Shown in pieces: positions 9,501 through 17,109 of a DNA stretch of 64,000 bases (the stretch's first letter is position 1; every line of letters starts with the position of its first letter). This stretch comes from Acidobacteriota bacterium (GTDB taxonomy: Bacteria > Acidobacteriota > Thermoanaerobaculia > Multivoradales > J023): the NCBI GenBank assembly GCA_029263395.1, contig JAJCXO010000004.1, forward strand, positions 17,016 through 81,015. The letters run 5' to 3'. Under the pieces are notes generated by a model. That model ran no database searches, was not told the DNA's origin, and was given only the letters and a program-made list of their open reading frames with translations. Made by a program: the position numbers and the translations under genes.

Positions 9501-10086
9501 GGTGTCACGGGCCATCGATCATCCCTTCCACATCCACCAGAATCCGTTCTGGGTGTTGCGGATCGAAATCCCGGACGAAAATGGCAAATTGGTCAATATT
9601 CTGCCCGAGCCGCGCTGGATGGATACGTCGTGGATTCCGCGTAATAACGGCCGTATCGTCTTTCGTTCACGGTTCCCGGACTACGTCGGCATTGCGGTCC
9701 ATCATTGCCATATCTTGCAGCACGAGGACAACGGCATGATGACGGCGATGCAGCTGACACCGTTTCCCGAACTCGCCAACCCAGAGCAGCGACAACACGT
9801 TGCCGACGGGACGCAGCCTTGTGAACAAAGTCCAGAGGACGTCGACAAGATCTACCCGCGTCCGACGTTGGAGGAGTCTTACATCCGGAACTTCACCTTC
9901 CTCGACTCCAATATTCCAGCGGCCAAGGATCCGAGTTTGCCGCCGGTTTACATCGCGCCCAAGCCGGGTGCGCCGACGCGGGTGCCGAATACGGGGCAGA
10001 ACTACCCCGGCTTCAAGGTTGAGCCACCGTCCTGGCCGCCAGCCAAGAGAAAGTCCGGCGAGAAGAAGTCAGGCAAGAAGAAGTAG
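6514..10086 (+). CDS. Large Tat-exported multicopper oxidase
   Basis: The 1190-residue protein carries all four copper-binding segments of multicopper oxidases: HTHGLH at 269-274, HPHAHG at 397-402, HPFHIH at 1003-1008 and HCHILQH at 1064-1070. Trinuclear and type 1 sites should therefore form, and the enzyme should couple substrate oxidation to reduction of O2 to water. An N-terminal twin-arginine motif (ERRQFLQ) followed by an Ala/Gly-rich stretch predicts folded export by Tat. ATG 6514 follows AGGAGG at 6501-6506. It is about twice the usual family length because of long insertions between the motifs and a lysine-rich tail. The physiological substrate cannot be read from the sequence. Confidence 0.92.
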   Translation: MAKQGKSDDGTAIEPRVDRQPGMERRQFLQVGLLGGAAAAAGVIPTVAEPVPTEPAPEPHTDTTAQASKQDDCKGRRPQPAPLECQVPNVKGALENWNEPWVWRPGDWPGQQLDLNVVINQNPGIEVGLGNPGSIFFSFGGNTPGPTIRMRGDETLSVKLRNLLSEDFGENFVGPFPDLGDLPLAKGSKPSKVARPPVNAGCDGPVNVCDLKPLPVSPCESDGPSKPSPQKELEQLVIEKGKQRGQHRFDFCLGEHTNGLHSAHVTNMHTHGLHVRPDKNPDGTNSDNVILRVLSQGDFKRRERAVMGEPGERCICNTPSSRPVCKQCGGSVVEPSECATGEGPVDPTSACRFLRRPEQTFFIRDDEIVGEADYEFRLGNVMGDPNQPHPPGTFWYHPHAHGATDIQVSSGMAGYLIIEGAEDDNINCRLTGIPNPNPSLKTGPWDYRERLMFMQRVFPTNTEGDPDAAPKSRLKKVPTPTANGSEKAGVINMRRGAVERWRVLNGSVDGRGYKRFMVVKGHYDIVTTGFAPTVAEADVPRPQQAVPINMLVKIGPDNQPILKPVTPPELEAAKCHLFQLSIDGITLVRTVEKGGKQVPEYYIKDLAKQIYQCPAPGPGGPSPKIPADLLGGKVQPMCRNAEGEEVPVNTPNARKLRTVENVFKNADTIRNAWVRPNEFYMGPANRTDVFFQLPPDAKCGDIYTVLAKAVAIHADTPVFSLQESVNCPNPSPGPSDIIVAHIVVVSDDLVDGVKDRPKSVPIDQTFDHLMMDVQKCLPEEVLPYLHPITDEELAIRGSGTGSDGKYRTRVSYYSGWGNEGLPLVTTDPADPSCKAFSEFIEGKNRKTPNGPELRDLRYMWVDENGNAVPAPKQPSKSDIAVLLSPRTRTMGINHGTQPSADDKDYDHHLRGRKFNPGDSERPFVLVNTCEEWAVYNTSQTLWGYTDTSEAGEAKHPQPGQFRGHYVSYPITRREGQDEFWRCENLDTESGIPDFRVVSRAIDHPFHIHQNPFWVLRIEIPDENGKLVNILPEPRWMDTSWIPRNNGRIVFRSRFPDYVGIAVHHCHILQHEDNGMMTAMQLTPFPELANPEQRQHVADGTQPCEQSPEDVDKIYPRPTLEESYIRNFTFLDSNIPAAKDPSLPPVYIAPKPGAPTRVPNTGQNYPGFKVEPPSWPPAKRKSGEKKSGKKK

Positions 10087-10105
10087 ATCCTAGAGACCCA
10101 GACGA

Positions 10106-11020
10106 ATGAACCTCAAGCTCCAAGTTGGTCTCACGCTAGGTCTCATTTTGGTGGTGTGGCTCGCTTATGCCGCCTTATTGCAGACGACGCTGGGTTGGGG
10201 CTTGGGTGCGTTTGCCGGTTTCTTCTGCGCCATCATCCTGCTGGTTCTGGTGGCGATTGTGCTGGCGTTCCTGCGTCAGCGTCGTGCAGCACGGTTGGTG
10301 GCAGCCTCGCGCCTCGCCTGGCCACGGGAGAGCGGTTATGCCATGTTCGAAGGCCGACTCGAGCCGGTGGTCGAGTCGGTCGCGTCACCGATGTCTGGCA
10401 AGCCCTGTGTGGCTTGGGAGTACGAGTTTGAAACCTCGGCCCTCGACGAGGCGGGGAAGGTTGATCCACGGCGCAACTTCGAGTGGTTCGGTATCGGGCA
10501 AGTGGCCCTCCAGATCGTGATGCCTTACGGCAACATCCCGATTCGCGCCGGGGCGATGTTCGAGACGCAGAACAAACAGCGAGTCAAAAGGGCCGAGGGT
10601 GCGGAGGGTGCGGAGCGATTACGCAGCCTACCCACACTCCAAGTCGTCGAAGGTGCTTCGAGTTTCGGTTCGATGTTGACGCACTTGGATGGACTCTTTG
10701 GTGACGAGGACGGCGACGTCCGGCTCGATTACGTGAAGGGGCCGTGGGAGTCGTCCGTTCGCACCGGTAAACCGAAGATGATGTACGAGAAGAGGGGCGA
10801 GGCCGGCGACAACGTGGTGGTGGCGGGAGTGTTCGACACGTCGCAACGGGCTATCGTCCGCAGCCGTCACGGGGTGTTGATCGCCTCCGGGAAACCTGGA
10901 ACGTCCGACGGGTCGATCACGTCACCGGCGGAGTATGGGCTGATGCTCTTCATACTCGGACTCAACATCGTGACGCATGCACTGGTTGTGTTTGTGCTCG
11001 TCAGGCCGCCCGATTTTTGA
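10106..11020 (+). CDS. GIDE/E3-ligase-like membrane protein
   Basis: This 304-residue protein has two N-terminal membrane segments (about 5-50), a soluble middle and one C-terminal membrane segment (about 275-298). The stretch beginning FEGRLEPVVESVASPMSGK resembles the GIDE domain found in MULAN-type E3 ligases and in bacterial membrane proteins of unknown function. No RING domain is present. It lies 19 bases after the oxidase gene and may be co-transcribed. A 9-bp in-frame duplication at 10595-10612 gives a repeated EGA. The family assignment rests on the SPxSGxPC-like motif and topology only. No enzymatic function is claimed. Confidence 0.6.
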   Translation: MNLKLQVGLTLGLILVVWLAYAALLQTTLGWGLGAFAGFFCAIILLVLVAIVLAFLRQRRAARLVAASRLAWPRESGYAMFEGRLEPVVESVASPMSGKPCVAWEYEFETSALDEAGKVDPRRNFEWFGIGQVALQIVMPYGNIPIRAGAMFETQNKQRVKRAEGAEGAERLRSLPTLQVVEGASSFGSMLTHLDGLFGDEDGDVRLDYVKGPWESSVRTGKPKMMYEKRGEAGDNVVVAGVFDTSQRAIVRSRHGVLIASGKPGTSDGSITSPAEYGLMLFILGLNIVTHALVVFVLVRPPDF

Positions 11021-11127
11021 CGCGACAGTTATCTATCCCTAGCCCCGTACCCGGTGGCTGATAGCTGCGATTGATGAGTTCTAAGTTCACCCTTTCGGCA
11101 GGCATGACGAGCCAGCTTGGTGCGGCT

Positions 11128-12447
11128 TCAGCTGTTTGCTCGCCGCCGCAGTGCCGGCAGCGCAGCGGCGGTGAGCAGAAGGCCGAAGATCACTAGGTTC
11201 AGCTCGCCGAGGGTTGGTACTTCGACCGGAGGAAGTGCCTCCACCACCAGGGCTTCGTCTGCGATTGCCTGGCTCGGGCCGTACGACCCGTCACCAGAAT
11301 AGGTGGCAGTGAGGGTGAACCGGCCAGGCGAGTAGGCGACGAAGCTACATTCTGCCGTTGTGGTCGAAGCCGAGCAGCCGTTGCCTGCACCGTCATCCAC
11401 AGTGACGGTGCCAGTCGGAATACCCTCTCCCGGCGGTAGGGCGTCAACCGTGAAGGTCACCGTCACCTCGGTATCCAAGGCAGCCGGATTTGGCTCGAGC
11501 GACAGAATGGTGGTTGCGGTCGGCACCTCTTGCACGGTGTGCTCGACGGTGTCGCTGCTACCGTCGAAGACATTGTTGCCACTGTAGGTCGCGGTCAATG
11601 AGCGTAAACCGACGGTGGTGAGTGCGATAGCACAGGATCCTGCCGCGACGGTCGCTGTGCAGGAGTCGACGCCATCTGAAACAGTGACGTCTCCCCCCGG
11701 GATGCCGGAAGACATCGAGGTGACGGAATAGTCAATCGTGACGATCTGGCCGAAGACGCTCGGGTCTGGGCTGTGAGAGATGATGGCGGTTGTGGTGGGT
11801 ACGAGGCCAACCTGATGGGACTCAACGATCGAAACACTGCCTCCAAAGGAGGTGTCGCCAGCGTAAGTCGCGACAAGTGATCCAATACCAACGGTGGTGA
11901 GGGTAACGGTACAAGATCCGTCAGCGACAGTTGCGGTACACGAGTCGACGCCGTCTGTGACGGTGACGTTGCCGGTCGGCGTGCCCGTGCCGGGCGCCGA
12001 GACGGCGACATCAAAGGCTACGGTGACCGACTGGCCGACGGCACTCGGGTCTGGGCTGTCCGAGGTGATCGTGGTTGTGGTTGTGGCGGCGTTGACCTGG
12101 TGAGATTCGGCGGCCGAGCCGCTGCCACTGAAGGAGGCGTCGCCAGCGTAGGTGGCGGTCAAGGAGCGAGGTCCGACGGTTTTGAGGGTGAGGGTACAGG
12201 ATCCGTCGGCGACCGTTGCGGTACACGAGTCGACGCCGTCGGTGACGGTGACGTTGCCGGTGGGTGTGCCCGTGCCGGGTGCCGTGATGGCTACTGCGAA
12301 GGCTACGGTGACCGTCTGGCCGACGGCGCTCGGGTCCGGGCTGTCGGAGGTGATCGTGGTTGTGGTTTCAGCGGCGTTGACCTGGTGAGACTCGACGGCT
12401 GAGACGCTGCCACTGAAGGAGGCATCGCCAGCGTACGTAGCGGTCAA
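11128..12447 (-). CDS. C-terminal part of Ig-repeat protein with IPTL-CTERM-like anchor
   Basis: This segment continues in the same frame as the large upstream repeat gene after a single amber codon at 12718-12720. The frame is open all the way from 12717; TTG 12447 is merely the first start-like codon. It encodes further Ig-like repeats of about 95 residues with TITSDSPDPSAVGQ and GNVTVTDGVDSC motifs, then two more diverged repeats. The tail is VPTLGELN, a hydrophobic helix and an LRRR cluster, which resembles IPTL-CTERM sorting signals. Without read-through, the upstream product loses this anchor. Whether this part is translated independently is doubtful, since no good ribosome site was seen. 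Confidence 0.6.
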   Translation of the reverse strand: MTATYAGDASFSGSVSAVESHQVNAAETTTTITSDSPDPSAVGQTVTVAFAVAITAPGTGTPTGNVTVTDGVDSCTATVADGSCTLTLKTVGPRSLTATYAGDASFSGSGSAAESHQVNAATTTTTITSDSPDPSAVGQSVTVAFDVAVSAPGTGTPTGNVTVTDGVDSCTATVADGSCTVTLTTVGIGSLVATYAGDTSFGGSVSIVESHQVGLVPTTTAIISHSPDPSVFGQIVTIDYSVTSMSSGIPGGDVTVSDGVDSCTATVAAGSCAIALTTVGLRSLTATYSGNNVFDGSSDTVEHTVQEVPTATTILSLEPNPAALDTEVTVTFTVDALPPGEGIPTGTVTVDDGAGNGCSASTTTAECSFVAYSPGRFTLTATYSGDGSYGPSQAIADEALVVEALPPVEVPTLGELNLVIFGLLLTAAALPALRRRANS

Positions 12448-14371
12448 GGAGCGAGGTCCGACGGTATTGAGGGTGAGGGTACAGGATCCGTCGGCGACCG
12501 TTGCGGTACACGAATCAACGCCGTCGGTGACGGTGACGTTGCCGGTGGGTGTGCCCGTACCGGGCGCCGTGACGGCGACATCGAAGGTTACCGGGACCGA
12601 CTGGCCGAAGGCGCTCGGGTCCGGGCTGTCCGAGGTGATCGTGGTTGTGGTTTCAGCGTCGTTGACCTGATGGGACTCGGCGGTCGAGAGGCTGCCGCCG
12701 AAGGAGGCAACACCGGCCTAGGAAGCGGTCAGGGAGTGAGGTCCGACGGTATTGAGGGTGAGGGTACAGGATCCGTCGGCGACCGTTGCGGCACACGAAT
12801 CAACACCGTCGGTGACGGTGACGTTGCCGGTCGGCGTGCCCGTGCCGGGTGCCGTGATGGCTACCGCGAAGGCTACGGTGACCGGCTGGCCGACAGCGCT
12901 CGGGTCTGGGTTGTCCGAGGTAATGGTGGTTGTGGTTTCAGCGGCGTTGACCTGATGGGGCTCGGCAGCCGAGGCGCTGCCACTGAAGGAAGAGTTGCCA
13001 GCGTACGTAGCGGTCAATGATCGAGGTCCGACGGTGGTGAGGGTGACAGTGCAGGATCCGTCGGCGACCGTTTCGGTACACGAGTCGACGCCGTCCGTGA
13101 CGGTGACATCGCCGGTCGGCGTTCCCGTACCGGGCGCCGTGACGGCAACATTGAAGGCTACGGTGACCGGCTGGCCGACAACGCTCGGGTCTGGGCTGTC
13201 CGAGGTGATGGTGGTTGAGGTTTCGGCGGCGTTGACCTGATGCGGCTCGGTCGTCGAGGCGCTGCCATTGAAGGAAGCGTCGCCAGCGTAGGTTGCAGTC
13301 AACGATCGAGTCCCTACGGTGGAGAGGGTGAGGTTACAGGATCCGTCGGCGACGGTTGTGGTACACGAGTCGACGCCGTCGGTGACGGTGACATCGCCGG
13401 TCGGTGTTCCCGTACCGGGCGCCGTGACGGCTACATTGAAGGCAACGGTGACGGTCTGGCCTACGGCGCTCGGGTCTGGGCTGTCCGAGGTGATGGTGGT
13501 TGAGGTTTCGGCGGCGTTGACCTGATGGGCTTCGGCGGCCGAGACGCTGCCATTGAAGGAGGCATTACCAGCATAGGTGGCGGTTAATAATCGAGGGCCG
13601 ACGGTGGTGAGGGTGAGGTTACAGGATCCGTCGGCGACGGTTGCGGTACACGAGTCGACGCCGTCGGTGACGGTGACGTTGCCGGTCGGCGTGCCCATGC
13701 CGGGCGCGGTCACGTCGACAGCGAAGGTTACGGCGACGGTCTGGCCGACGGCGCTCGGGTCTGGGCTGTCCGAGGTGATGGTGGTTGTGGTTTCGGCGGC
13801 GTTGACCTGATGGGGCTCGGCGGCCGAGGCGCTGCCATTGAAGGAGGCGTCGCCGGTGTAGTTAGCGGTCAAGGAACGGGGTCCAACGGTGGTGAGGATG
13901 ACGGTGCAGGATCGGCCGGCGACGGTTGCGGTACACGAATCGATACCGTCGGTGACGGTGACGTTGCCGGTCGGCGTTCCCGTGCCGGGCGCCGTGATGG
14001 CGACATCGAAGGCTACCGTGATGGGCTGGCCGACGACACTCGGGTCTGGGGTGTCCGAGATGATCGTGGTGGTGGTGCTGGCGGCGTTGACCTGGTGAGG
14101 CTCCAAGACCGAGCTGCTGCCGGCGAACGTCGCGTCGCCGCTGTAGGTGGCCTCCAGGAGCCGAGCGCCGGCCGTGGTGAATACCAGGGTGCAAGATCCT
14201 GCTGCCACCGTGTCAACGCAGGAGTCGATACCGTCTGTGACGGTGACATTGCCGCTGGGAGATCCTGGCGCCGACGAAGCCACTGAGTAGCTGATCGTCA
14301 CCGCCTGTCCAATCACCGATGGGTCCGGTGTGTCTCCGATGATCGACGTCGTGGTCGCCGTTGGTGTCACC
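11806..14371 (-). repeat. Tandem 285-bp repeats encoding Ig-like domains
   Basis: A 285-bp (95-codon) unit recurs without length change. The landmark GTTGACCTG starts at 12091, 12376, 12661, 12946, 13231, 13516, 13801 and 14086, seven exact periods. Flanking copies near 11806 and 14371 are more diverged. The fixed period and close identity imply recent duplication or gene conversion. The array also creates many long antisense ORFs, which I regard as artefacts of the in-frame repeat. Confidence 0.9.
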
Positions 14372-15975
14372 AGGTGGGGTTCTGTATCGCTGCTGCCGCA
14401 GAACGAGACATCACCCTGGTAGCTGGCGGTCAGGGTCCGGTTGCCAACCGTGGACAACGAGAGAGCGCACGAGCCGGACGCGGTGGCGCCGCGGTCCGGT
14501 GTCAGACCGAGCGAACAAGCGTCGACGCCGTCTCCCACAGCCACGGTTCCGGTGGGTGGTAAGACGCCGCTGTTCGCAGTCACCAAGACGCTGACGCTGA
14601 CACTTACCCCTGGCGCCGACGGGTCTGGGAGGTCGCTGGTCACGGTGGTTACTGTCGTGTTGTCGGTGGAGCCGTCGTTGAGGTAGCGGGCCAAGATCCG
14701 GCTACCGCCGGTGTTTTGGCCGGCGATGATCAGGCGCTGATCCGGCTGTAGGATCGCCGCATGGGCCACCTTCTCCAAACCGATCGTCGTGGTCACGACA
14801 CCAGTGGTTCCCCAACTGGTGTCGAGGTCGCCGCTGGTGGTAAACCGCATGGACGCATAGTGGAAGGGACCACCGACCCTCGGAAAGCCGATGACCAGAG
14901 GCTTGTCGTCGGCCTGCACCAGAATACGCGCGACTTGGTCCTGGCCGGCGAGAAAACTCTGCTGCGCCAAGCCGTCTCCCGAGAACGTCGTATCGAGAAC
15001 ACCGCTTTCGGTCAGTCTCGCCACCAACGGATCGGCGCCTAGGCTCAGCGCCAGGATCCGCCCCGTGCTATCAAAATCCAAATCGATTCCGCGGTCGCCG
15101 CCGCCGATGCCCGACGAGTCGAGGATCAGAATACCGTCGCCGTCGAACACGGTGTCGAGCATGCCATCGCTAGTCCAACGTGCCAGCATCGTTTCGATAG
15201 GGTTTGAGACCTGGAAGGGATAGGCAGTCCCGCCAATGGCAACAATACGGCCCGCGCTGTCGATCTGGAGGGTGGACAAGGCATCGTCGTGGCCGCCCGG
15301 CGAGCTCGCCAGGGCAATCCCACCGCTGCCGAAAGTCGGGTCGAGAGCTCCGTCGATGGTCAGCCGAGCCACTGCCATATTGCGATCGCTGGGATTGATG
15401 CTTGCCCCGTTGGCGTCTGTCGAACCACCGACCACAGGGCGGTCACTGGAGTCCACGGCGATCGCGTCGCCGCTGTCGAGACCAGCAGTTGCCGTCGCGG
15501 CAGTCCAGTCGAAGCTGGTCCAGCCGTCGCCGCCACCAAAGCTGGTGTCCACCGCACCGGTCGAGGTGAAGCGAGCCACCAGCACCTCGCTGTCGCCACC
15601 GTTGAGGATCCCTCCAGCCACCACGAAACGGCCCAGGCTGTCGATGGTCAGTTCCCGCGCAAGTGAATCGTCCAGTGCGAAGGTCGTGGTGCCGCCAGTG
15701 CCGAAGGTGGGGTCGAAATCGCCGCCGGCAAGGATGCGGCTGAGGCGAATCGAGCCGGAGGTGCTGCTCATCGTCACGATCTTGCCGTCGGTCTGCAGCT
15801 CGGCGTCGGAGGTCGCCACAGCGCCGAGGTCGAGGGTGGCGATGCCTCCGGATCCGAACGTGCAGTCAAGGTCTCCGGCGTCGGCGAGGAGCGATATCGG
15901 AGTGGAAAGGCCCACCGTCATGACGGCCAATCGAGCGAGCCAATACGGTTTCGAAGAGGTGGCGAATGATGGCAT
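12718..15975 (-). CDS. Secreted delta-60 and Ig-like repeat protein, interrupted by amber
   Basis: The reading from ATG 15975 (GGAG 11 bases upstream) gives 1085 residues up to a TAG at 12718-12720. A TTG at 16005 is a less likely start. An N-terminal hydrophobic segment is followed by delta-60 type repeats with the DxTFGxGG pattern over about 370 residues, then about seven Ig-like repeats. Such proteins are usually cell-surface or secreted adhesive filaments. The stop lies inside a repeat where sister repeats read LTATYAGDASF, so a Tyr codon TAC has become TAG. The full-length form would be 1615 codons, with an IPTL-CTERM-like tail. It may be a pseudogene, a phase-variable allele or a sequencing error. 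Confidence 0.8.
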   Translation of the reverse strand: MPSFATSSKPYWLARLAVMTVGLSTPISLLADAGDLDCTFGSGGIATLDLGAVATSDAELQTDGKIVTMSSTSGSIRLSRILAGGDFDPTFGTGGTTTFALDDSLARELTIDSLGRFVVAGGILNGGDSEVLVARFTSTGAVDTSFGGGDGWTSFDWTAATATAGLDSGDAIAVDSSDRPVVGGSTDANGASINPSDRNMAVARLTIDGALDPTFGSGGIALASSPGGHDDALSTLQIDSAGRIVAIGGTAYPFQVSNPIETMLARWTSDGMLDTVFDGDGILILDSSGIGGGDRGIDLDFDSTGRILALSLGADPLVARLTESGVLDTTFSGDGLAQQSFLAGQDQVARILVQADDKPLVIGFPRVGGPFHYASMRFTTSGDLDTSWGTTGVVTTTIGLEKVAHAAILQPDQRLIIAGQNTGGSRILARYLNDGSTDNTTVTTVTSDLPDPSAPGVSVSVSVLVTANSGVLPPTGTVAVGDGVDACSLGLTPDRGATASGSCALSLSTVGNRTLTASYQGDVSFCGSSDTEPHLVTPTATTTSIIGDTPDPSVIGQAVTISYSVASSAPGSPSGNVTVTDGIDSCVDTVAAGSCTLVFTTAGARLLEATYSGDATFAGSSSVLEPHQVNAASTTTTIISDTPDPSVVGQPITVAFDVAITAPGTGTPTGNVTVTDGIDSCTATVAGRSCTVILTTVGPRSLTANYTGDASFNGSASAAEPHQVNAAETTTTITSDSPDPSAVGQTVAVTFAVDVTAPGMGTPTGNVTVTDGVDSCTATVADGSCNLTLTTVGPRLLTATYAGNASFNGSVSAAEAHQVNAAETSTTITSDSPDPSAVGQTVTVAFNVAVTAPGTGTPTGDVTVTDGVDSCTTTVADGSCNLTLSTVGTRSLTATYAGDASFNGSASTTEPHQVNAAETSTTITSDSPDPSVVGQPVTVAFNVAVTAPGTGTPTGDVTVTDGVDSCTETVADGSCTVTLTTVGPRSLTATYAGNSSFSGSASAAEPHQVNAAETTTTITSDNPDPSAVGQPVTVAFAVAITAPGTGTPTGNVTVTDGVDSCAATVADGSCTLTLNTVGPHSLTAS

Positions 15976-16270
15976 GAGAGTCAGTTCTCCGGTTTGGTTC
16001 AGCAACTCGTAGGTGATTCCTACACCCGAAGCGCCAAATCAGCCCTGAAAGTCTCATGCCGACCAATATCGGGCGTAAATGCCTTGGGAATTACACTTCC
16101 ACAGACGCACGGATGCCCACCATGCGTCGTGTCCTCTCCCCGACGAGAGTCTGCCCAGACACCTTGACCTATCCTTCCAGCATTTGAGATAGCCTGTGAT
16201 GGCTCTTGCTGACGGAGCCATCGTCCGTCACTCCCTTTTTCTATGAAACCGTGTTTTCAAGGAGACCGCC
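15976..16270. promoter_or_regulatory. Divergent intergenic region
   Basis: This 295-bp gap separates the reverse-strand repeat protein from the forward-strand small secreted protein and must hold promoters for both. I found no confident -35/-10 pair, riboswitch or hairpin. The only clear signals are the ribosome sites just upstream of each start. Confidence 0.4.
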
Positions 16271-16705
16271 ATGCGTCAGGTTCTAATCGCCGTGTTGGTT
16301 CTCTCGATGTTGGCCGCGCCCGCTGCGCTGGGCGGCGAACTCGTCGACTGTGAAATGGAGTTCAACCTCAAGGGCTGGTCAGCGTTTGTGAAGAAGGCCC
16401 GAGGAACGGGCAAGGTCACCTGTGACAATGGCGAATCCGCGAGGGTCAAGATTCGCGTACGCGGTGGCGGCCTGACGTTCGGCAAGTCCGAGATTTTGGA
16501 AGGCAAAGCCAAGGTCTCGGGAGTCAAAGACATCCGCGAAGTCTTCGGCAGCTACGCCTCGGCTTCGGCCCATGCCGGTGTCGGGCCGTCAGCCGAGGCG
16601 ACGGTGATGACCAAAGGTGAAGTGTCGCTGGCGCTTGCCGGTACGGGTCGCGGCATTGATCTCGGCGTTGCATTCAGCAAATTCAAGATCTCGCGCAGCA
16701 AGTAG
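16271..16705 (+). CDS. Small secreted protein of unknown function
   Basis: The 144-residue product starts with a typical Sec signal peptide (about residues 1-21, cleavage after ALG) and follows an AAGGAG site about 6 bases upstream. The mature part is short and rich in Gly, Ser and Lys, with one pair of cysteines (CEMEF and TCDNG) that could form a disulfide. The alternating pattern suggests a small beta barrel or sandwich. I do not recognise the family with certainty. No operon partner is apparent: 42-bp palindromic repeats follow it and the next gene faces it. Confidence 0.75.
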   Translation: MRQVLIAVLVLSMLAAPAALGGELVDCEMEFNLKGWSAFVKKARGTGKVTCDNGESARVKIRVRGGGLTFGKSEILEGKAKVSGVKDIREVFGSYASASAHAGVGPSAEATVMTKGEVSLALAGTGRGIDLGVAFSKFKISRSK

Positions 16706-17109
16706 GGGGCCATGGGAGCCTTGGGCCAGTAGTTGGTCGAATTGCATGGTGTCCAAAGGTATCGCGACCTGGGCCGTCTTGGGCTGCCCAATTGCCGCCG
16801 AACATCGATGCTGCGCAAAACAGGGAGGGGTGGTCCTTGCCCGATACCAGCCCATGTCAACCATCCGACCCGGGATTACCGGGTCATGCAGGCCTTGGTC
16901 TTGGACAGAAACTCTGGCGACCCGGTAATATCGCTTTTGTCGGCCGACAAATCCGTTATTACCCCGGTGATATCGCTTTTGTCGACCGACAAATTGGATA
17001 TTACCCGGGTAAATCGGCTTCTGTCGGTCGACGGTTGGCGTTATCACCGGGTGAGATCAGTCGTGGATTCGGGCAGCGAGGCCTCCAACCGGGTGATTCT
17101 GGCTGGTGT
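16706..17109. other. Intergenic region between convergent genes
   Basis: This 404-bp gap lies between the ends of two convergent genes. Its main content is the 42-bp palindromic repeat cluster at 16921-17047. Long ORFs cross it on both strands because the 42-bp unit is a multiple of three. They lack ribosome sites and recognisable domains, so I do not call them genes. Confidence 0.6.
16921..17047. repeat. Three 42-bp tandem repeats with palindromic cores
   Basis: Three copies with a 42-bp period have cores at 16936-16951, 16978-16993 and 17020-17035. The first core, TTTGTCGGCCGACAAA, is a perfect 16-bp palindrome, the second has one mismatch and the third is more diverged. Each unit also carries an ACCCGGGTAA-like boundary (17001-17012 is itself palindromic). 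A transcript could fold into three hairpins. Possible roles are a terminator or mRNA-stabilising element for the flanking convergent genes, or protein binding. Confidence 0.75.

Noticed and set aside
11894..14286. Many forward ORFs of 60-160 codons
   Set aside because: They are antisense shadows of the 285-bp in-frame repeats and repeat with the same period.
11806..14371. CRISPR-like periodic repeats
   Set aside because: The period is 285 bp with no unique spacers, and the sequence encodes Ig-like domains.
16921..17047. Short CRISPR array
   Set aside because: Repeats are contiguous with no spacers and no cas genes are nearby.
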